Below, in pieces: positions 22,347 to 33,988 of a stretch of DNA of 64,000 nucleotides. Made by a program: the position numbers and the translations under genes. The notes under the pieces were generated by a model. That model made no database searches, was not told the origin of the DNA, and worked only from the letters and a program-made list of their open reading frames with translations. Numbering within the stretch: position 1 is the stretch's first letter; every line of letters begins with the position of its first letter. The stretch is from Ceratobasidium sp. AG-K (Eukaryota > Basidiomycota > Agaricomycetes > Cantharellales > Ceratobasidiaceae): positions 1,116,001 to 1,180,000 of the forward strand of contig JAWNGF010000014.1 in NCBI GenBank assembly GCA_037039685.1, written 5' to 3'.

Positions 22347-25300
22347 ACATAATAGTGAAGTTGATGGCAAATTTTCTTGGAATTAAGGATCTCTTCAACT
22401 TCCCACTCTTCTTCTCCTTCTTGTGTGACAATAGGGGGTGGTTGAACGGGTTTGCGACCATGGGGATCATAGTGAAATTTCTTGAGCAACATGACATGGA
22501 AGACAGGATGGATCTTCATTGACTTTAGTAATTCCAGTCTAAAGGCGTGAGTCCCTATTTTTTCCAGTACTTTGTAAGGGCCTAAAACTTTGTGAGAGAG
22601 TGTTACTGAAGGTCTGTCTGTGGATATGTTTTGATGATTAAGCCAGACTTTATCTCCAGGGTTTATTTCTTCTGGTTCTTTGGCTCCTTTATCAAAGTAG
22701 TGTTTGTAGGATTGGTTTGCTAGGATGAGAGCGGCTTTGACTTCATTGTATCCTTTCAACAGGAATTCCGCATGGGCATCAGCTTCAGAAACAGTATAGT
22801 CTGATTCTTCCCCGATGTTCATTCTAGGGTTGAAACCTTGACAGATCTGGAAAGGGGTTTTGCCAGTGGATGCCTGGATTCCATTGTTGTAAGCAAACTC
22901 TGCCATAGGGAGTAGGGCTACCCAGTCGTTTTGCCTATGGTTGACAAAAGCCCTGATAAAGATTTCAACGACTTGGTTTGCCCGTTCTGACTGTCCATCT
23001 GTCCTTGGATGATAGGCTGTGCTGAAGGTGGGTTTTACATCCAACCGTTTGTACAGATGCTTAATGAACTTTGAGTTGAAGGTGGATCCTCTATCCGAGA
23101 CTGTTGCTTTTGGGGTGCCGTGATGTTTCCAAATGTTTGCAACAAAGATATTGGCTATGCCTACTGCTGTAGCCGTTGATTTGCAAGGGAGATAATGTGC
23201 CATCTTGGAGAACCAATCTACCACTGTTAAGATTGCGTCATATCCTTCTGACTCTGGGAGTCCTACAATCATGTCATAGGAGATCTCTTCCCAAGGTCTC
23301 TCAGGAATGTGTAAAGGACGCAGTAGTCCTGTGGGGAGTTGGTTTGATGGTTTAACTCAAATGCATGTTTTGCAGTGTCACACGTAAAAGTTGATGAATT
23401 TCTTGATGGTTGGCCAGTAGTAAGTTCTTGAGACCAATTCCAATGTTCTTGCTTGTCCAGGATGCCCAGCTGTAATATTGTCATGGCGCGATTCCAATAT
23501 CAGGTTTCTGACGGTTTCATCCTTGGGAACAAAGGTCTTTCCCTTGAACATTAGGAGTCCTTCTCTGTATTCCCAATCTTTGACTTTTTCTCTGTTTCTC
23601 AGCTTATTGTGAGCTTCCTCTAATCTGGGATCTTCAAGGATTGCTTCTCTGATTAGATTGTTAATCTCCTGGTCAGGGGTAATAGCTGAAATAAAAATGT
23701 CTGGTTTGAGGAGAACTTGGTTCTCTACCCCCCCCCAAAGGTTCTAAGTCGCATTGAGTCAAGAGAATGTCTGCTTTTTTATTCTGGCTTCCTGGCCTAT
23801 ACATGATTTGGAAGTTGAAGTCTACCAAGAAGTTCATCCAGCAAATTTGGCGTTGGTTCAGTTGTTTGGATGATGAGAAGTATTCCAAGTTTTTGTGATC
23901 TGTTATGACTTGAATGGCTTTTTCCGTGCCTTGAAGTAAGTGCCACCATTCCTTGAAGGCTCTAATAATTGCCAATAGTTCTTTGTCAAAAATGTCGTAG
24001 TTTTGTTCAGCCGGATTTAGTGATTTAGAAAGAAAAGCTACAGGGTGTAATTTCCCTTCTCCATCCTTTTGAGATAAAACTGCTCCTGTAGCAAACCCTG
24101 ACGCATCTGTTTCAAGGAAAAACTCCTTATTTTGATTGGGCTGCATCATTACAGGTGCCACCTTAAGAGCTTCCTTTAGTGCATCCATGGCATCTTGTTC
24201 TTTGCTTGTCCACTGCCACTTTTGATCCTTCTTGAGTAGGTTGTATAGGGGTCTGGCTTTGCCGGCAAAGTCTTGAATGAATCTTCAATAGAAATTGACA
24301 AATCCTAGGAACTCTTGAACTTGTTTAACATTCTTGGGAGCTTTCCAATTCATAGCCGCCGTGACCTTTTCCTGATCCGTTTCAATTCCTTTATTGGAGA
24401 TGACCAGTCCTACCCAGTCCAGTTTGGTTTGGTGGAACTTGCATTTCCTCAGTTTTGCAATTAACTTGTGTTCTCTTAGTCTTCTTAGCACCTCTTTGAT
24501 GTGTCCTGGATGGTCTTTGACTCGTTTGGAAAAAATGAAGATGTCATCAATGTATACAAGTACAAAAACCCCCATAATGTCCCTGAATATAGAGTTCATT
24601 AGGGATTGGAAGCTTGATGGGGCGTTTTTGAGACCAAAGGGCATGACTTTCCATTCATACATGCTGTACTGAGTTTTGAAGGCTGTTTTCCATTCATGTC
24701 CTGTTGCTATTTGGGTTTGGTGGAATCCTTGTGCCAAGTCCAGAGTGGTACCAATGACAAATCCTTCCAGGGCCCTTAGCCATTGATCCAGTAGAGGGAT
24801 TCTGCTTGCATTGAATTTGCACAGCAAATTCACATATCTATAGTCAACGCAAAAGCGTAATTCTGGGTTGTTTGGATCTTCTGGATGGGGCTTTTTGACA
24901 AATAGAACCAGCGATGCTAAAGGAGGCTTGGAAATTTGAATGTGTCCCCTCCGGATGAGGGTTTCCAGTACTTTCTTCATTTCTTTGTCTTCAGCTGGGG
25001 ACGTTTTGTAAATAGGGCCATGCTTTAATTTGGCCTCTGGTAGGAGATCCAATGTGATGTCGGTTGGTCTGTGAGGTGGGAGTTCTTCCAATCTGGATTC
25101 ATCAAATACATCTGTGAACTCCTTATATTCTTTGGGTAATGTAGTTTCAGCTGCAATTTGGAGTGTAGATGGGACTTCTAGGCAGTTTTTTGAGCAAAAC
25201 TTGCTTGTGTATGCAATTGTCCTATTTTTCCAATTAATTTGTGGGTTATGTTTCTTGAGCCATGACATCCCAAGTACGATGGGGTGTCTTCCAATGTTTG

Positions 25301-25663
25301 TGACGTGACATTCTATTTTGCTGGAATGTGTTCCCATGACAAGTTTAAATTTGGTACAGTTGGTGACCTTTCCAGACGAAACTTCTTGCCCATCTATAAC
25401 TTGCAGAGTCTTTGGTTTTTTGTGTTGAAAAAGGGGAAGGTTTGCTTCTTTTGCTAGGGAAGGGTTGATGAAGCAGGAGGTTGCGCCGCAATCAAGTAGT
25501 GCTTGTCCAGAGAACTTTTTTGATTTGTTAACTGACTTAGAATCAGGAGCCGCAGCTAGTAGATGAGCAGTGAAATCAAGGTATAATTGGTTTTCATTTG
25601 ATATTGACATGATTTCTAGTTCATCCATATAACTAGCTAATATATCACCGAGTACCTGGCTCC

Positions 25664-27015
25664 TTAATAAGCCTTGGTGACGTCTTTTCCCAACTCAATG
25701 TCTGAAGAGATTTCTTCAATCTGGGCTTCAAACCCCAAGGCCGTGTTCTTGGAAGGACAAACTCTCGCTGAATGTCCTTTGCCGCCACAGGTGAAGCAAA
25801 TCATGGGTGCCTTTCCCTTGCCATCAAGATCCATTGCATTGGGGTCTTTAGCGGGAGTGGATGTCTTAGGCGTTTGGGTTGTGGGAGTGGTGAAGGTAGT
25901 GGTTCTGGTGTCTTTCTGAATTGATCCAAACGGAACTTTTCCTTTAGTCCCATCATCCCAAGAGATCTGTGGAACTGCACAGCCTTTTGCATTTCTGGAA
26001 ATACTTGAGATTTTTCCATATTGCACCCCCCCTGTAGGTTTTGACATAAAGACACAATCGTTTATATTGAACCTTTGACCTAGTGAGGTGTTTGGAGTGT
26101 TTGTGGCCACCTTAGGTGTAGTTTGTTTTGAGGTGCTAGCTTGTAGGCTTTGAACCTTTTTTGGTGCATTAATGGCATTCATTGTGGAATTGATTTCCAG
26201 GGCTCATTTGCAAACTTGGTTAAATGTCCTTGTTGCTTCATGGGGTTTGAAGTTCTGTGATACCATGGCCATTTTGATTTCATCTTTAAGACCGTCATAG
26301 AAATCATCACAAAGTACTTGATCAGTGTACCCAAGTACCAATGAATAAGTGACAAAATCCTGTAGATAATCTTGAACGGAATTCTTCTGGACCAACTTTT
26401 GTATAGTTGTCTATATTGGTCAATTTTGTGGACATCGCCGAACCTAGCTTGCATTTCATTCCAGAATTTGTCTATGTTGTGTAGCCAATTAGTTGCTCCT
26501 CTTCTTGCCATATCTACATCAAATCCAGGTTGCATCCATACGTAGGCAGGCCCTTTGCAATAACCCATGATATAAGTGATTTTTTGTTCTGTAGTTGCCT
26601 GTGGGAATGTATGGTTTATGTACAGGGTACATTGCGATTTAAACTCATCAAATTTGTCTACATCTCCAGAGAATTCTTCTGGGGGACGCATTTTGAGTTT
26701 GTACCCTGGAGTAGTTGTTGATGCAGTTGTGGAGGGTGTTGCTCCCAGGTATGCTAGTGATTGAGATACCGTGGTTATTAATTGATGAAGAGGTGCAATC
26801 TGTGGGGTTTGGTTTTGGATTGCCATGACATCTGCAACAGTGTTGTCAATTCCTTGTTCTAGCATGGCAGTGATGCTATTCAAGGCATTGATGTGGCCGT
26901 TTATCTTCCGCACCTCATCTATTAGAGCATTGATTGCATGTGCTACTACATTGGGTGGGGATGTTTCAGATATTTGGGTAAACCCTCCTTGACTTGGTGA
27001 TGGGGCTCTAGACAT
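25664..27015 (-). pseudogene. Element B gag, frameshifted
   Basis: Starts MSRAPSPSQG at 27015. The first segment carries the gag core (MRPPEEFSGDVDKFDEFKSQ). A shift near 26395 moves the frame. A TGA at 26202-26204 interrupts QVCK*ALE. The last segment to 25664 holds a zinc knuckle CFTCGGKGHSARVC (about 25800). The gag family differs from that of A, C and D. Confidence 0.85.
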
Positions 27016-27236
27016 ATTGGAGCAGGGAGAAGTGTGGATTTATTGGGAGCCCAGACCATACAGAATATTGCAAATCCTTCTGCAAACTCATCTATCTTTA
27101 ATGACATGTAAACTTCTTAAAAACACCAATTCAAGATTTTTGTCCTCCAGAAACAATGTGTTGATCACTCCTAGTTTGTCATACTGTTTGTATATGTAGT
27201 TACGATGAACGTCTTCAATAAAGAGTGATAGGGATT

Positions 27237-27869
27237 CTAGCCTGAGCTGTTCCCTGTGTTGTTCCTGTGTGAGTCAAGGTCTTGGTCCCACTGAAAAGGG
27301 TTGGGGGCAATGGTGTTAAGATGGTTTAGAAGGCGGTAATCCTGGTTAATAGGAATACACACTTCTGTAGCCAAGTGACAGTATTTGCCTTTGATTTTGT
27401 CTTTAAGGGTTTTGATGGTGTGCCACTGACATTTGTTGTTGTTGATGAGATTTTTGACCTTATGAGTATGCTTTTCTTGGATTTTAATGAGTTGGTTGCA
27501 GTTTTCAATCAGGACACGGATTTGTTCTTGTAGGCGCTCAATTTCAATGTTGGTGTCAGCAAGGTTTATGCTTTGGACCCAGGCTTGATCGGCTTGTTGC
27601 TTGTTTGTGTTCTCAATGCTGATTTTGATGAACTCAAGCCTTGAGTGAAGTGCTTGGTAGTTGGCTTCGAATTGATTGTAGTTTTTGTTGTTTCTTGTAG
27701 GCTCAACCCTTAGTTCCTCTGCTTGTTCAACCTGATCTTCTTCTAGTACTTCAATTCAACTGTTTAACTTGTCGACTTTGGTGTCTAGATCAAGTATGAA
27801 GTCTTTTAGTCTAAAGACTGCTTTGCAGAGGCTAAAGAATGCAGGGAACACTTTTAAGGTTAATTAGTC
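27237..27869 (-). pseudogene. Coiled-coil leader ORF upstream of element B gag
   Basis: About 210 codons open on the minus strand between a TAA near 27870 and TAG at 27237-27239, with one internal TGA near 27760 in LNS*IEVLEED. The product is rich in Gln, Asn, Glu, Lys and hydrophobics with heptad-like spacing (for example IEIERLQEQIRVLIEN). No ATG is obvious. It could be a displaced gag N-terminus or a separate leader protein. I do not recognise it. Confidence 0.45.
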
Positions 27870-28332
27870 AGTTACTAATTAATCCTTTTTTAGTGTGTAC
27901 TGATGGAAACAAAAAATTCATGGGACTCTTGATGGATATGAGTGTTAACTTGGGTGGTGCTCCAACCACTTTTCAGGTTGGCTTGAGAGGATCTGGCTTC
28001 CTTGAGATGTTGATTGGGATGTGAAGGGTGCTGAACACTAAGCTTTTGCTCTATATACTCCTTATCTGATCTTATCAGTTATCAGCAGCCTTGGGTGGGC
28101 GTGATAGCAACAGTGTATAACAGAGTAAGGGTGTATTTAGCTGACTAAAGCTGCTATGACCCAAAAGAGGATAACAATTGGGTTCACTGACAGCGTGTAG
28201 CAATGTGGGACTACTGGTCTATATTAAATATAGCTCTTTGTCTGTTGTACTATGCCCGTTTTCCCGTGTATGTTCTATCTACTTGGTGGAAAGCAGGAGC
28301 TTAAGGCTGATGCTTGTAAAGGCTTGACCTAA
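27870..28332 (-). other. Element B 5' untranslated region and primer site
   Basis: Between the 5' LTR and the leader ORF. On the plus strand AAGGCTTGACCT (28319-28330) plus AA adjoins the LTR. On the minus strand this is TT plus AGGTCAAGCCTT, the exact complement of a motif inside the same LTR (28452-28463), 33 nt downstream of its TATA box. Nothing else recognised. Confidence 0.6.
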
Positions 28333-28747
28333 TGTCCCGACTTGGGTCAATTAGGTATATAAAGGGTTAAGGGGTTCAACTTAGACAAGTCTTAGAACCC
28401 AAGGAGTAGTGATAGTTAAGAGGATTGATTGATCAAGTCCTAGTGGAGAGGAGGTCAAGCCTTGTCGTTAACCGGCTTGACCTCTGGGTTTATATACATG
28501 AGGGATGAGTGCCACATCACTATCTATCAGTGTGAGAAAGCTGAGTACAACCAATGATAAGCAAGATAAGAGGTATGACTCAACATTCTGGAAGTTCCAG
28601 CAGCAATCACCGATATCAAATGAAAAGACAAATACATCACATGATACAAGTTAAGCGCCAGAGGACATTTGTACCAAAAAAGGAAAGTGTTCGGAAAAAA
28701 AGATATAAAATCAGAATAAAATGTCTGAGCTTAGTCAGCTCATGACA
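28333..28747 (-). repeat. Element B 5' LTR (415 bp)
   Basis: TGTCCCGACTTGGG...CAGCTCATGACA on the plus strand, abutting TSD ggcat at 28748-28752. On the minus strand TATATAAACCC is followed 33 nt later by AAGGCTTGACCT (28452-28463). Confidence 0.92.
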
Positions 28748-31700
28748 GGCATTTCCATGGACAAGGACAAGATCAAAACTATCCAAGAATGGCCCACTCC
28801 CAAAACCGTGAAACAACTACAGGCGTTCATTGGGTTCTGCAACTTCTATAGGAGATTCGTGGTTGCCTTCTCCTTGATTGTCAAACCCTTGACCCAATTG
28901 ACAAGAAAGGACAGGAAATGGGAATGGAACTCAGAACATCAGGAAGCCTTTGACTCCTTGAAAGACATCATTTCAAGGGAACCAGTGCTTGCACGTCCTG
29001 ACAAATTGAAGCAGTACTTCCTTGAAACAGATGCCTCAGGAGTGGCAATGGGTGCTATTCTCAGCCAGCAACAAAAGGATGGATACCTACACCCAATAGG
29101 GTTTCTCTCAAAAAGCTTCAAGGAAGCGGAGTTGAATTACAACACACATGAAAAGGAGCTCCTTGCCATCATAGAAGCATCATGACACTGGCGCATTCAC
29201 CTTGAAGGAACAAAGGAACCAATAGTGATCTACACAGATCACAAAAACCTTACTTACTGGCAAAAGGCCAGCACCTTCAACCAACAACACAACAGATGGC
29301 TCCTCATGCTGGCGAGCTACAATTTCGAAATCCACTATAGACCCGGCAAAATGTCGGAGAAACCAGACATCCTCTCCAGGAGAAGCAATCACAACGATAT
29401 TGCCTCCACGGGACAAGTGATGATCTCCGCAGAAAACTTCAAAGGATTCTCTGCCCTGATGAGCAACAACATCATTGCAGAAATCAAAGAAGCTCTTGAG
29501 GAGGATGACAACCTGGAAACCTTGATCAAAAGTACCAAGGGAAAGGAAGACCTACCACCCTCCGTGAAAAAACAATTCAAGGACTACAAAATGAGTGAAG
29601 ATCTCCTTTGGTACCAAGGCAGAATTGTTGTTCCAGACAAAAAAGACATCAAACTGAAGCTTCTGAAACTCTACCACAACTCGCCCATTGTGGGTCACCA
29701 AGGGCAAGCCAGAACTCTAGAACTCATTTCTAGAAACAACTACTGGCCAGGCATGAAAGCACAAGTCAACAAGTATGTTGACAGTTGCAAAGCGTGCCAG
29801 AGGGGGAAGGGAAGCAAAGGACACCTACCACTCAAACCCTTGCCCATTCCAGGGAAACCTTGGGGAAATATTGCATATGATTTCATAGTGAAATTACCAA
29901 AATCACAAGGGTTCAACAGTGTCCTTGTTGTGATGGACCGCTTTTCCAGAATGGCACACTTCATCCCCTGCAAAGAGTCCACAAACTCAGAAGAACTTGC
30001 TGACATTTTCATGAAGGCGGTATGGCGCCTTCATGGTTTCCCCAAAACCACTGTCTCAGATAGAGGATCCACCTTCAAATCACACTTCTTAGAAGCAGTC
30101 TACAAGTGGCTAGGAATCCAGGGGACATTCTCCACTGCCTTCCACCCTGAAACAGATGGCTTGGTGGAAAGAACAAACCAATGGCTTGAGGGATGGATAC
30201 GCATCCTTGGAAATCACAAGGAGGACAATTGGGCAAAATGGTTACCCATTGCGGAATTCTGCCACAACAACCACAAAAATTGAGTCACAAACAAATCCCC
30301 CTTTGAAGTCATCTATGGCATGACCCCCAAATGGTCTATTGAGGACTATGTGACTTGATCCCCAGAAGGAGACAAGTGGACAAGGGACATGGAGGCCATA
30401 TGGGAAGAAACAAAGGCTCTGATGGAATATCATCAATCAAAGGAAGAAACCCCAAAAATACAATACAAGGAAGGAGACAATGTCTGGCTCTTGACTACCA
30501 ACATCACCACAAGACGCCCAAGCAAGAAGCTTGATGACAAAAAGACAGGCCCCTTTATTGTGAAAAAGCAAATCTCTTCACATGCCTACCAACTTGATCT
30601 CCCAAAATCCATGCGCATCCACAACGTCTTCCATGGAAATATGTTGACCCCCTATACTGAAGACCTAGACTTCCAACAAAATCAACCCCAACCCCCACCT
30701 ATCTTGACTGAAGAAGGCAAAGAAGAATATGAAGTAGAGAAGATTGTAGATTGGCATCAGGACCCTGATGGGCTGAAATACCGCATCAGATGGAAGGGCT
30801 ATAGCCCTCTGGAAGACACAGAAGAACTGGCGGAGAATTTTGCCAAGCTGACTCATGTCATGAGAAAATTCCAGAAGGACTTTCCCACCGGCCCACTTCC
30901 TCCAAATTTCATTTCCTCAGAGTACAAAAGGGCAAAGGGGAAAGCAGCAGAAATCATCACTCCAGCTTTTCAGCCAACTACCACTAGTTCACTGCAAAAA
31001 CCTCTTACCTACCAAATCTCTTCCTTGCTCTACCAACAATGCCTGCTACTTGCACCGCCGCTGCCTCTGCCTTCTCCCGGGTCCCCGACTACAGGAAAGT
31101 TAGGGCCTACAGAAAGGCCCTCAAGCTTGCCAGGCCAGGCAAGTTTGCCGTCAACAACCAGGACACTGCTCCCTGGTCCCTCAACAAGGCCAAGGCCCTT
31201 GCTGAGGCCCTTGAGCCTGGCGTCCAGTTGGGGTATATCCCCCTACGAGAGCGAGCAACCATCAAATGGGACAAACAGCGCAGGTCCCTCATCACCCCTT
31301 GCCTTGGCTCCCTCCTCTGGGTCAGCCACCCTGACTCCAGGCCTTATGACCCTACCAACATTGGACAGAGCAAGCATTACCACTGCCGGGGTTGCATTGG
31401 ACTCACCGTCCACAATGTTGTCCTCAAGAGCGTGGACACCTGGAACCACAATACCAGTTTCAAATGGGAAGGAGACGAGTGGTTCAAGCAAGAAAACAAC
31501 CCTTGCCTGGCCCTCAACAATGGGGGACATTGCGACAAGGAGGGGAAATGGTGGCGCCCTTGCGCTACAGACTTTGAGTCAGGATGGCCAACGGAATGTG
31601 AGTTTGAACAAATACCTGGCCCTGCAAAAACTTACCCAAGAGACAATCCCCCCTTCAATGCTATCGACTGGTCAAAAGGCGCCGACGGGAGCAGACATGT

Positions 31701-32140
31701 CAATCTGGCGGGACAGCCAATGGGAGACAACAGGGAGGAAGCAGTCAAGGTACCCCCTGCGCCCCCAAACTCCAAAGGTGGGAACAACCTTCCTGCCCCT
31801 CCCCACCTCACTGACGAAGAAGCCGAACAAGTTGAACAAGACTGGGAGGCCACATGGGACAAGGCTCGAGCAAATGTTGAGGCTCTCATTGCCAACATTG
31901 GCTACGCCATTGCCAACATGGAACCGCACCCGCCAGCCGACCAAATGCCATGCGATGCCAACGTCCTCAAGGCTTACCACCTTGTCCAATGTGGTTCCTG
32001 GAGCATCGAGCAGCTCAACAAATGGCTTGACCACAGGCAAGAACAGTGGTCCCAACAGGAAACAGCAAAGCTTGAGCGCCTACAAGAGCAGCACCAAGAG
32101 GAGCTCAACCACCTCTACCAGGAGAAGTGGGACTGTATGA
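28748..32140 (+). pseudogene. Element A pol, second part (RNase H, integrase, chromodomain)
   Basis: Continues element A's pol after B (removing B plus one TSD restores the frame: DGI then SMDKDK). RNase H LETDASGVAMGAILS; TGA at 29183 (EAS*HWR); integrase HHCC zinc finger and DDE core (VVMDRFSRM, TVSDRGSTFKS, STAFHPETDGLVERTNQW); TGA at 30281 and 30356; chromodomain EEYEVEKIVDWH...RWKGYSP (about 30725-30850). The frame then stays open as a Ser/Thr/Pro-rich stretch to 32140, beneath ORF3 (31039-32223). Confidence 0.88.
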
Positions 32141-32223
32141 ACAAGGTCCTCAAAGTGGACATGCACGCTCTTGCGGAACGTGTTGGGTGGCTGGAGCTGA
32201 AGGAATGGGTTGCCCACAAATAG
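31039..32223 (+). CDS. Element A third ORF (ORF3), 394 aa, intact
   Basis: Complete frame MPATCTAAAS...WVAHK, in the -1 frame relative to pol, overlapping it for 1.1 kb. It ends 40 bp before the 3' LTR. It shares sparse features with element C's ORF3: MPA start, LGSLLWV (LGEFEWV in C), YHCRGC (YVCQGC in C), and a PPFNAIDW motif (TVFNPIDL in C). It has Cys/His/Trp-rich central parts and a Glu/Gln/Leu-rich, probably coiled-coil C-terminus. It is the only long frame in element A without a stop. I recognise no family. Binding or envelope-like roles would be guesses; no signal peptide or membrane segment is visible. Confidence 0.75.
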   Translation: MPATCTAAASAFSRVPDYRKVRAYRKALKLARPGKFAVNNQDTAPWSLNKAKALAEALEPGVQLGYIPLRERATIKWDKQRRSLITPCLGSLLWVSHPDSRPYDPTNIGQSKHYHCRGCIGLTVHNVVLKSVDTWNHNTSFKWEGDEWFKQENNPCLALNNGGHCDKEGKWWRPCATDFESGWPTECEFEQIPGPAKTYPRDNPPFNAIDWSKGADGSRHVNLAGQPMGDNREEAVKVPPAPPNSKGGNNLPAPPHLTDEEAEQVEQDWEATWDKARANVEALIANIGYAIANMEPHPPADQMPCDANVLKAYHLVQCGSWSIEQLNKWLDHRQEQWSQQETAKLERLQEQHQEELNHLYQEKWDCMNKVLKVDMHALAERVGWLELKEWVAHK

Positions 32224-32263
32224 GCAAGTGCGCTCCACTACACTCGCCTTTGTGAGGGGGCAA

Positions 32264-32712
32264 TGTCATGACCCGTCCCTCCCTCTGCCTCTGTTTGTGG
32301 TCTCATGGCTGGTACCAGTGCCTTAAGCACCCTTTCTCTGTGTAGAGCCCTCTCCCTTGTTTAGTGAGGTGTATGGATGATGTGTTACCATGAGTCATAT
32401 GACTCATGCTGTCTTCTATTGGCTGGCCTGTGCAGCCCCTTTATGACTTGGACTTTGACTCAGACAAGTGACTCATGTATATACTATGACTCACTTGTTC
32501 TCTGAGTATATATACTGGCATGCAAGCATGGTCATCCCCAGCTTGCTTTGCCTTGTCAACTCTCCCTGCAGTGTGATCAGAGGCACTTGGCTACTTAGCC
32601 TTCAGCGCAGCCACTTGGACTTAGGAGCCAGTGACTTGTACTGACAAGACTAGTGTTTGTCCACCTTAGTGATAGAGTCTTAGAAGACTTATCACATATT
32701 GTTCTCACATCT
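32264..32712 (+). repeat. Element A 3' LTR, first segment
   Basis: TGTCATGACCC... preceded by the purine tract GAGGGGG (32254-32260). It is cut at 32712 by element C and continues at 39982-40029. 449 plus 48 bp equals the 497 bp of the 5' LTR, counting one TSD copy. Confidence 0.92.
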
Positions 32713-33190
32713 TGTTGTAAGCTTCTTCTTAATGGCTATGAGACAAGCCGCAAGGGAGAGTGGACGGCACTAAGACCTAAGTGACCTCTTGAACCGCAAC
32801 ACACTTAAGCGTCTGTAGGCTCTTGAGGGTAGGGGTGGTTTAAAGTGTCACTCGAAAGGGATGTTTTGACGAGACAAAACAAGCTGGGGTTACCAGGCTT
32901 GTTGGTCCTCTATATATATTCAGAAAGTGGCCGAGTCATACAAGGCGCAGCCACACGAGTCATACATAACAGCCAGTCAGGAGTGTCCATGTGAGTCATG
33001 CTGTATGAACAGACATGACTCGTACAAAGCACAGCCGCGTTACACAGTGTAACACATAACCACAAGAAGGTGGCAACGCGGCAGGAAAAAAGGGGAAAGA
33101 CAAAACAAAGAACAAACACAGACACACATACAAGAGACGAGGGAGGACGAGACTCAGATGAGTCCAATGGCAAGAGCATGGCTCACGACA
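32713..33190 (-). repeat. Element C 3' LTR (478 bp)
   Basis: On the plus strand TGTTGTAAGC...GCTCACGACA. It is next to TSD catct on the outside and to the polypurine tract on the inside. Confidence 0.93.
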
Positions 33191-33235
33191 TTACTCCCCC
33201 TTTAAGGTCCTTGAGGGGAACCCAAAAGGACCAAT

Positions 33236-33988
33236 TTACTGCACCCAGCAGTCCTTGTCGACCTTTTTGACCAGGGAGTCGACCTCATCCTCCTCTTCCT
33301 CCGTGAGATCAATGGGGTTGAACACAGTGTTACCTGGTTCATCGCAGTGCTCCTCCCACTTTTCCCAGGTCTTCTCGTCCGTCCAGTCCGCCTTGGACCA
33401 GTCCATGACCCTCTCCTGCTCCTCCACATGGTCCTTGTCCCATTGTCGTACGTCCAGCTCGACCTCCTCCCATTGCGACAAGTCCGCATTCTTCTCCTGC
33501 CACCAGAATGGCTTCCATTCGAATTTCTCCCTCTGGTAGCGTCCCTGCTCCATCCTCCAATCCACCAAGTCTGCTTCGAAGTTCTTGTCCCATGCATTGG
33601 CCCATTGAGGCCTCAGAGTGGGAGGACGACCTTTGTATCCTGGAACCCATTCGCTGCTATAGGCTCCTTCTTGTCCCCATTTGACCACCCCGAGCTTGTG
33701 AATGGATAGCAATACGGCTTCGGACACCTGGAAGGCTGCGCATCCTTGGCATACGTAGATGTCCTTTTGCTGGAGCTGCATGCGTGTTGGCCACTTTTTG
33801 CCGACCCATTCAAACTCTCCCAGGTCGGAGTGCAGGATGTCGTCGGAGGCACGGAATTGGAGCCGCCCTGGACTCTGCTGGGACATTTTGAAGACGTAGA
33901 GGGCCGCTCCCGAGTCAAGGATGCGGGCCGGTCCGTCGAGAACACGGACCAGGTTGTTGGCAATGGTGGCACGGGTAACGGCGGGCAT
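33236..33988 (-). CDS. Element C third ORF (ORF3), about 250 aa, intact
   Basis: ATG at 33986-33988 (MPAVTRATIANN), -1 frame relative to pol and overlapping it by about 375 nt; stop 45 bp before the 3' LTR. The N-terminal part is small-residue rich (RVLDGPARILDSGAALYVF). A YVCQGCAAFQVSEAVL segment holds a C-x2-C pair. The C-terminal half is very rich in Trp, Asp, Glu and Lys (about one Trp per ten residues) and has GNTVFNPIDLTEEEED near the end. D carries a broken copy and A a longer relative. Function unknown. No transmembrane segment, signal or known nucleic-acid domain is apparent. Confidence 0.78.
   Translation of the reverse strand: MPAVTRATIANNLVRVLDGPARILDSGAALYVFKMSQQSPGRLQFRASDDILHSDLGEFEWVGKKWPTRMQLQQKDIYVCQGCAAFQVSEAVLLSIHKLGVVKWGQEGAYSSEWVPGYKGRPPTLRPQWANAWDKNFEADLVDWRMEQGRYQREKFEWKPFWWQEKNADLSQWEEVELDVRQWDKDHVEEQERVMDWSKADWTDEKTWEKWEEHCDEPGNTVFNPIDLTEEEEDEVDSLVKKVDKDCWVQ

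Larger units (their letters stand above)
15032..25628 (-). pseudogene. Element B pol, split by element D
   Basis: Minus strand from MDELEIMSIS. Protease LLDCGATSCF (DCGA variant, about 25490); RT with [25 protein letters not shown] and VYIDDIF intact; TGA at about 24285 in NFY*RF; RNase H (LETDASGFATGAVLS) in 24188-23740; a shift at nine C (23728-23736); integrase HHCC region with TGA codons near 23381 and 23357; DDE core in 23272-22700; and a chromodomain start (EEEWEVEEIL) to 22352. It resumes at 15149 as KWKGYSHADNSW and ends at TAG 15032-15034 beside the polypurine tract. Confidence 0.87.
14607..28747 (-). mobile_element. Retrotransposon B: Ty3/gypsy, inserted in A pol
   Basis: Flanked by ggcat (14602-14606 and 28748-28752). 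LTRs of 415 bp lie at 14607-15021 (3') and 28333-28747 (5'). Without element D it is about 6.9 kb. Minus-strand order: 5' LTR, primer site, a coiled-coil leader ORF, gag with zinc knuckle, pol with protease, RT, RNase H, integrase and chromodomain, polypurine tract (AGGAGGGGGTAA, 15022-15033), 3' LTR. It differs in lineage from A, C and D and has no third ORF after pol. Stops in pol are TGA, and there is a shift at a run of nine C (23728-23736). Confidence 0.92.
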
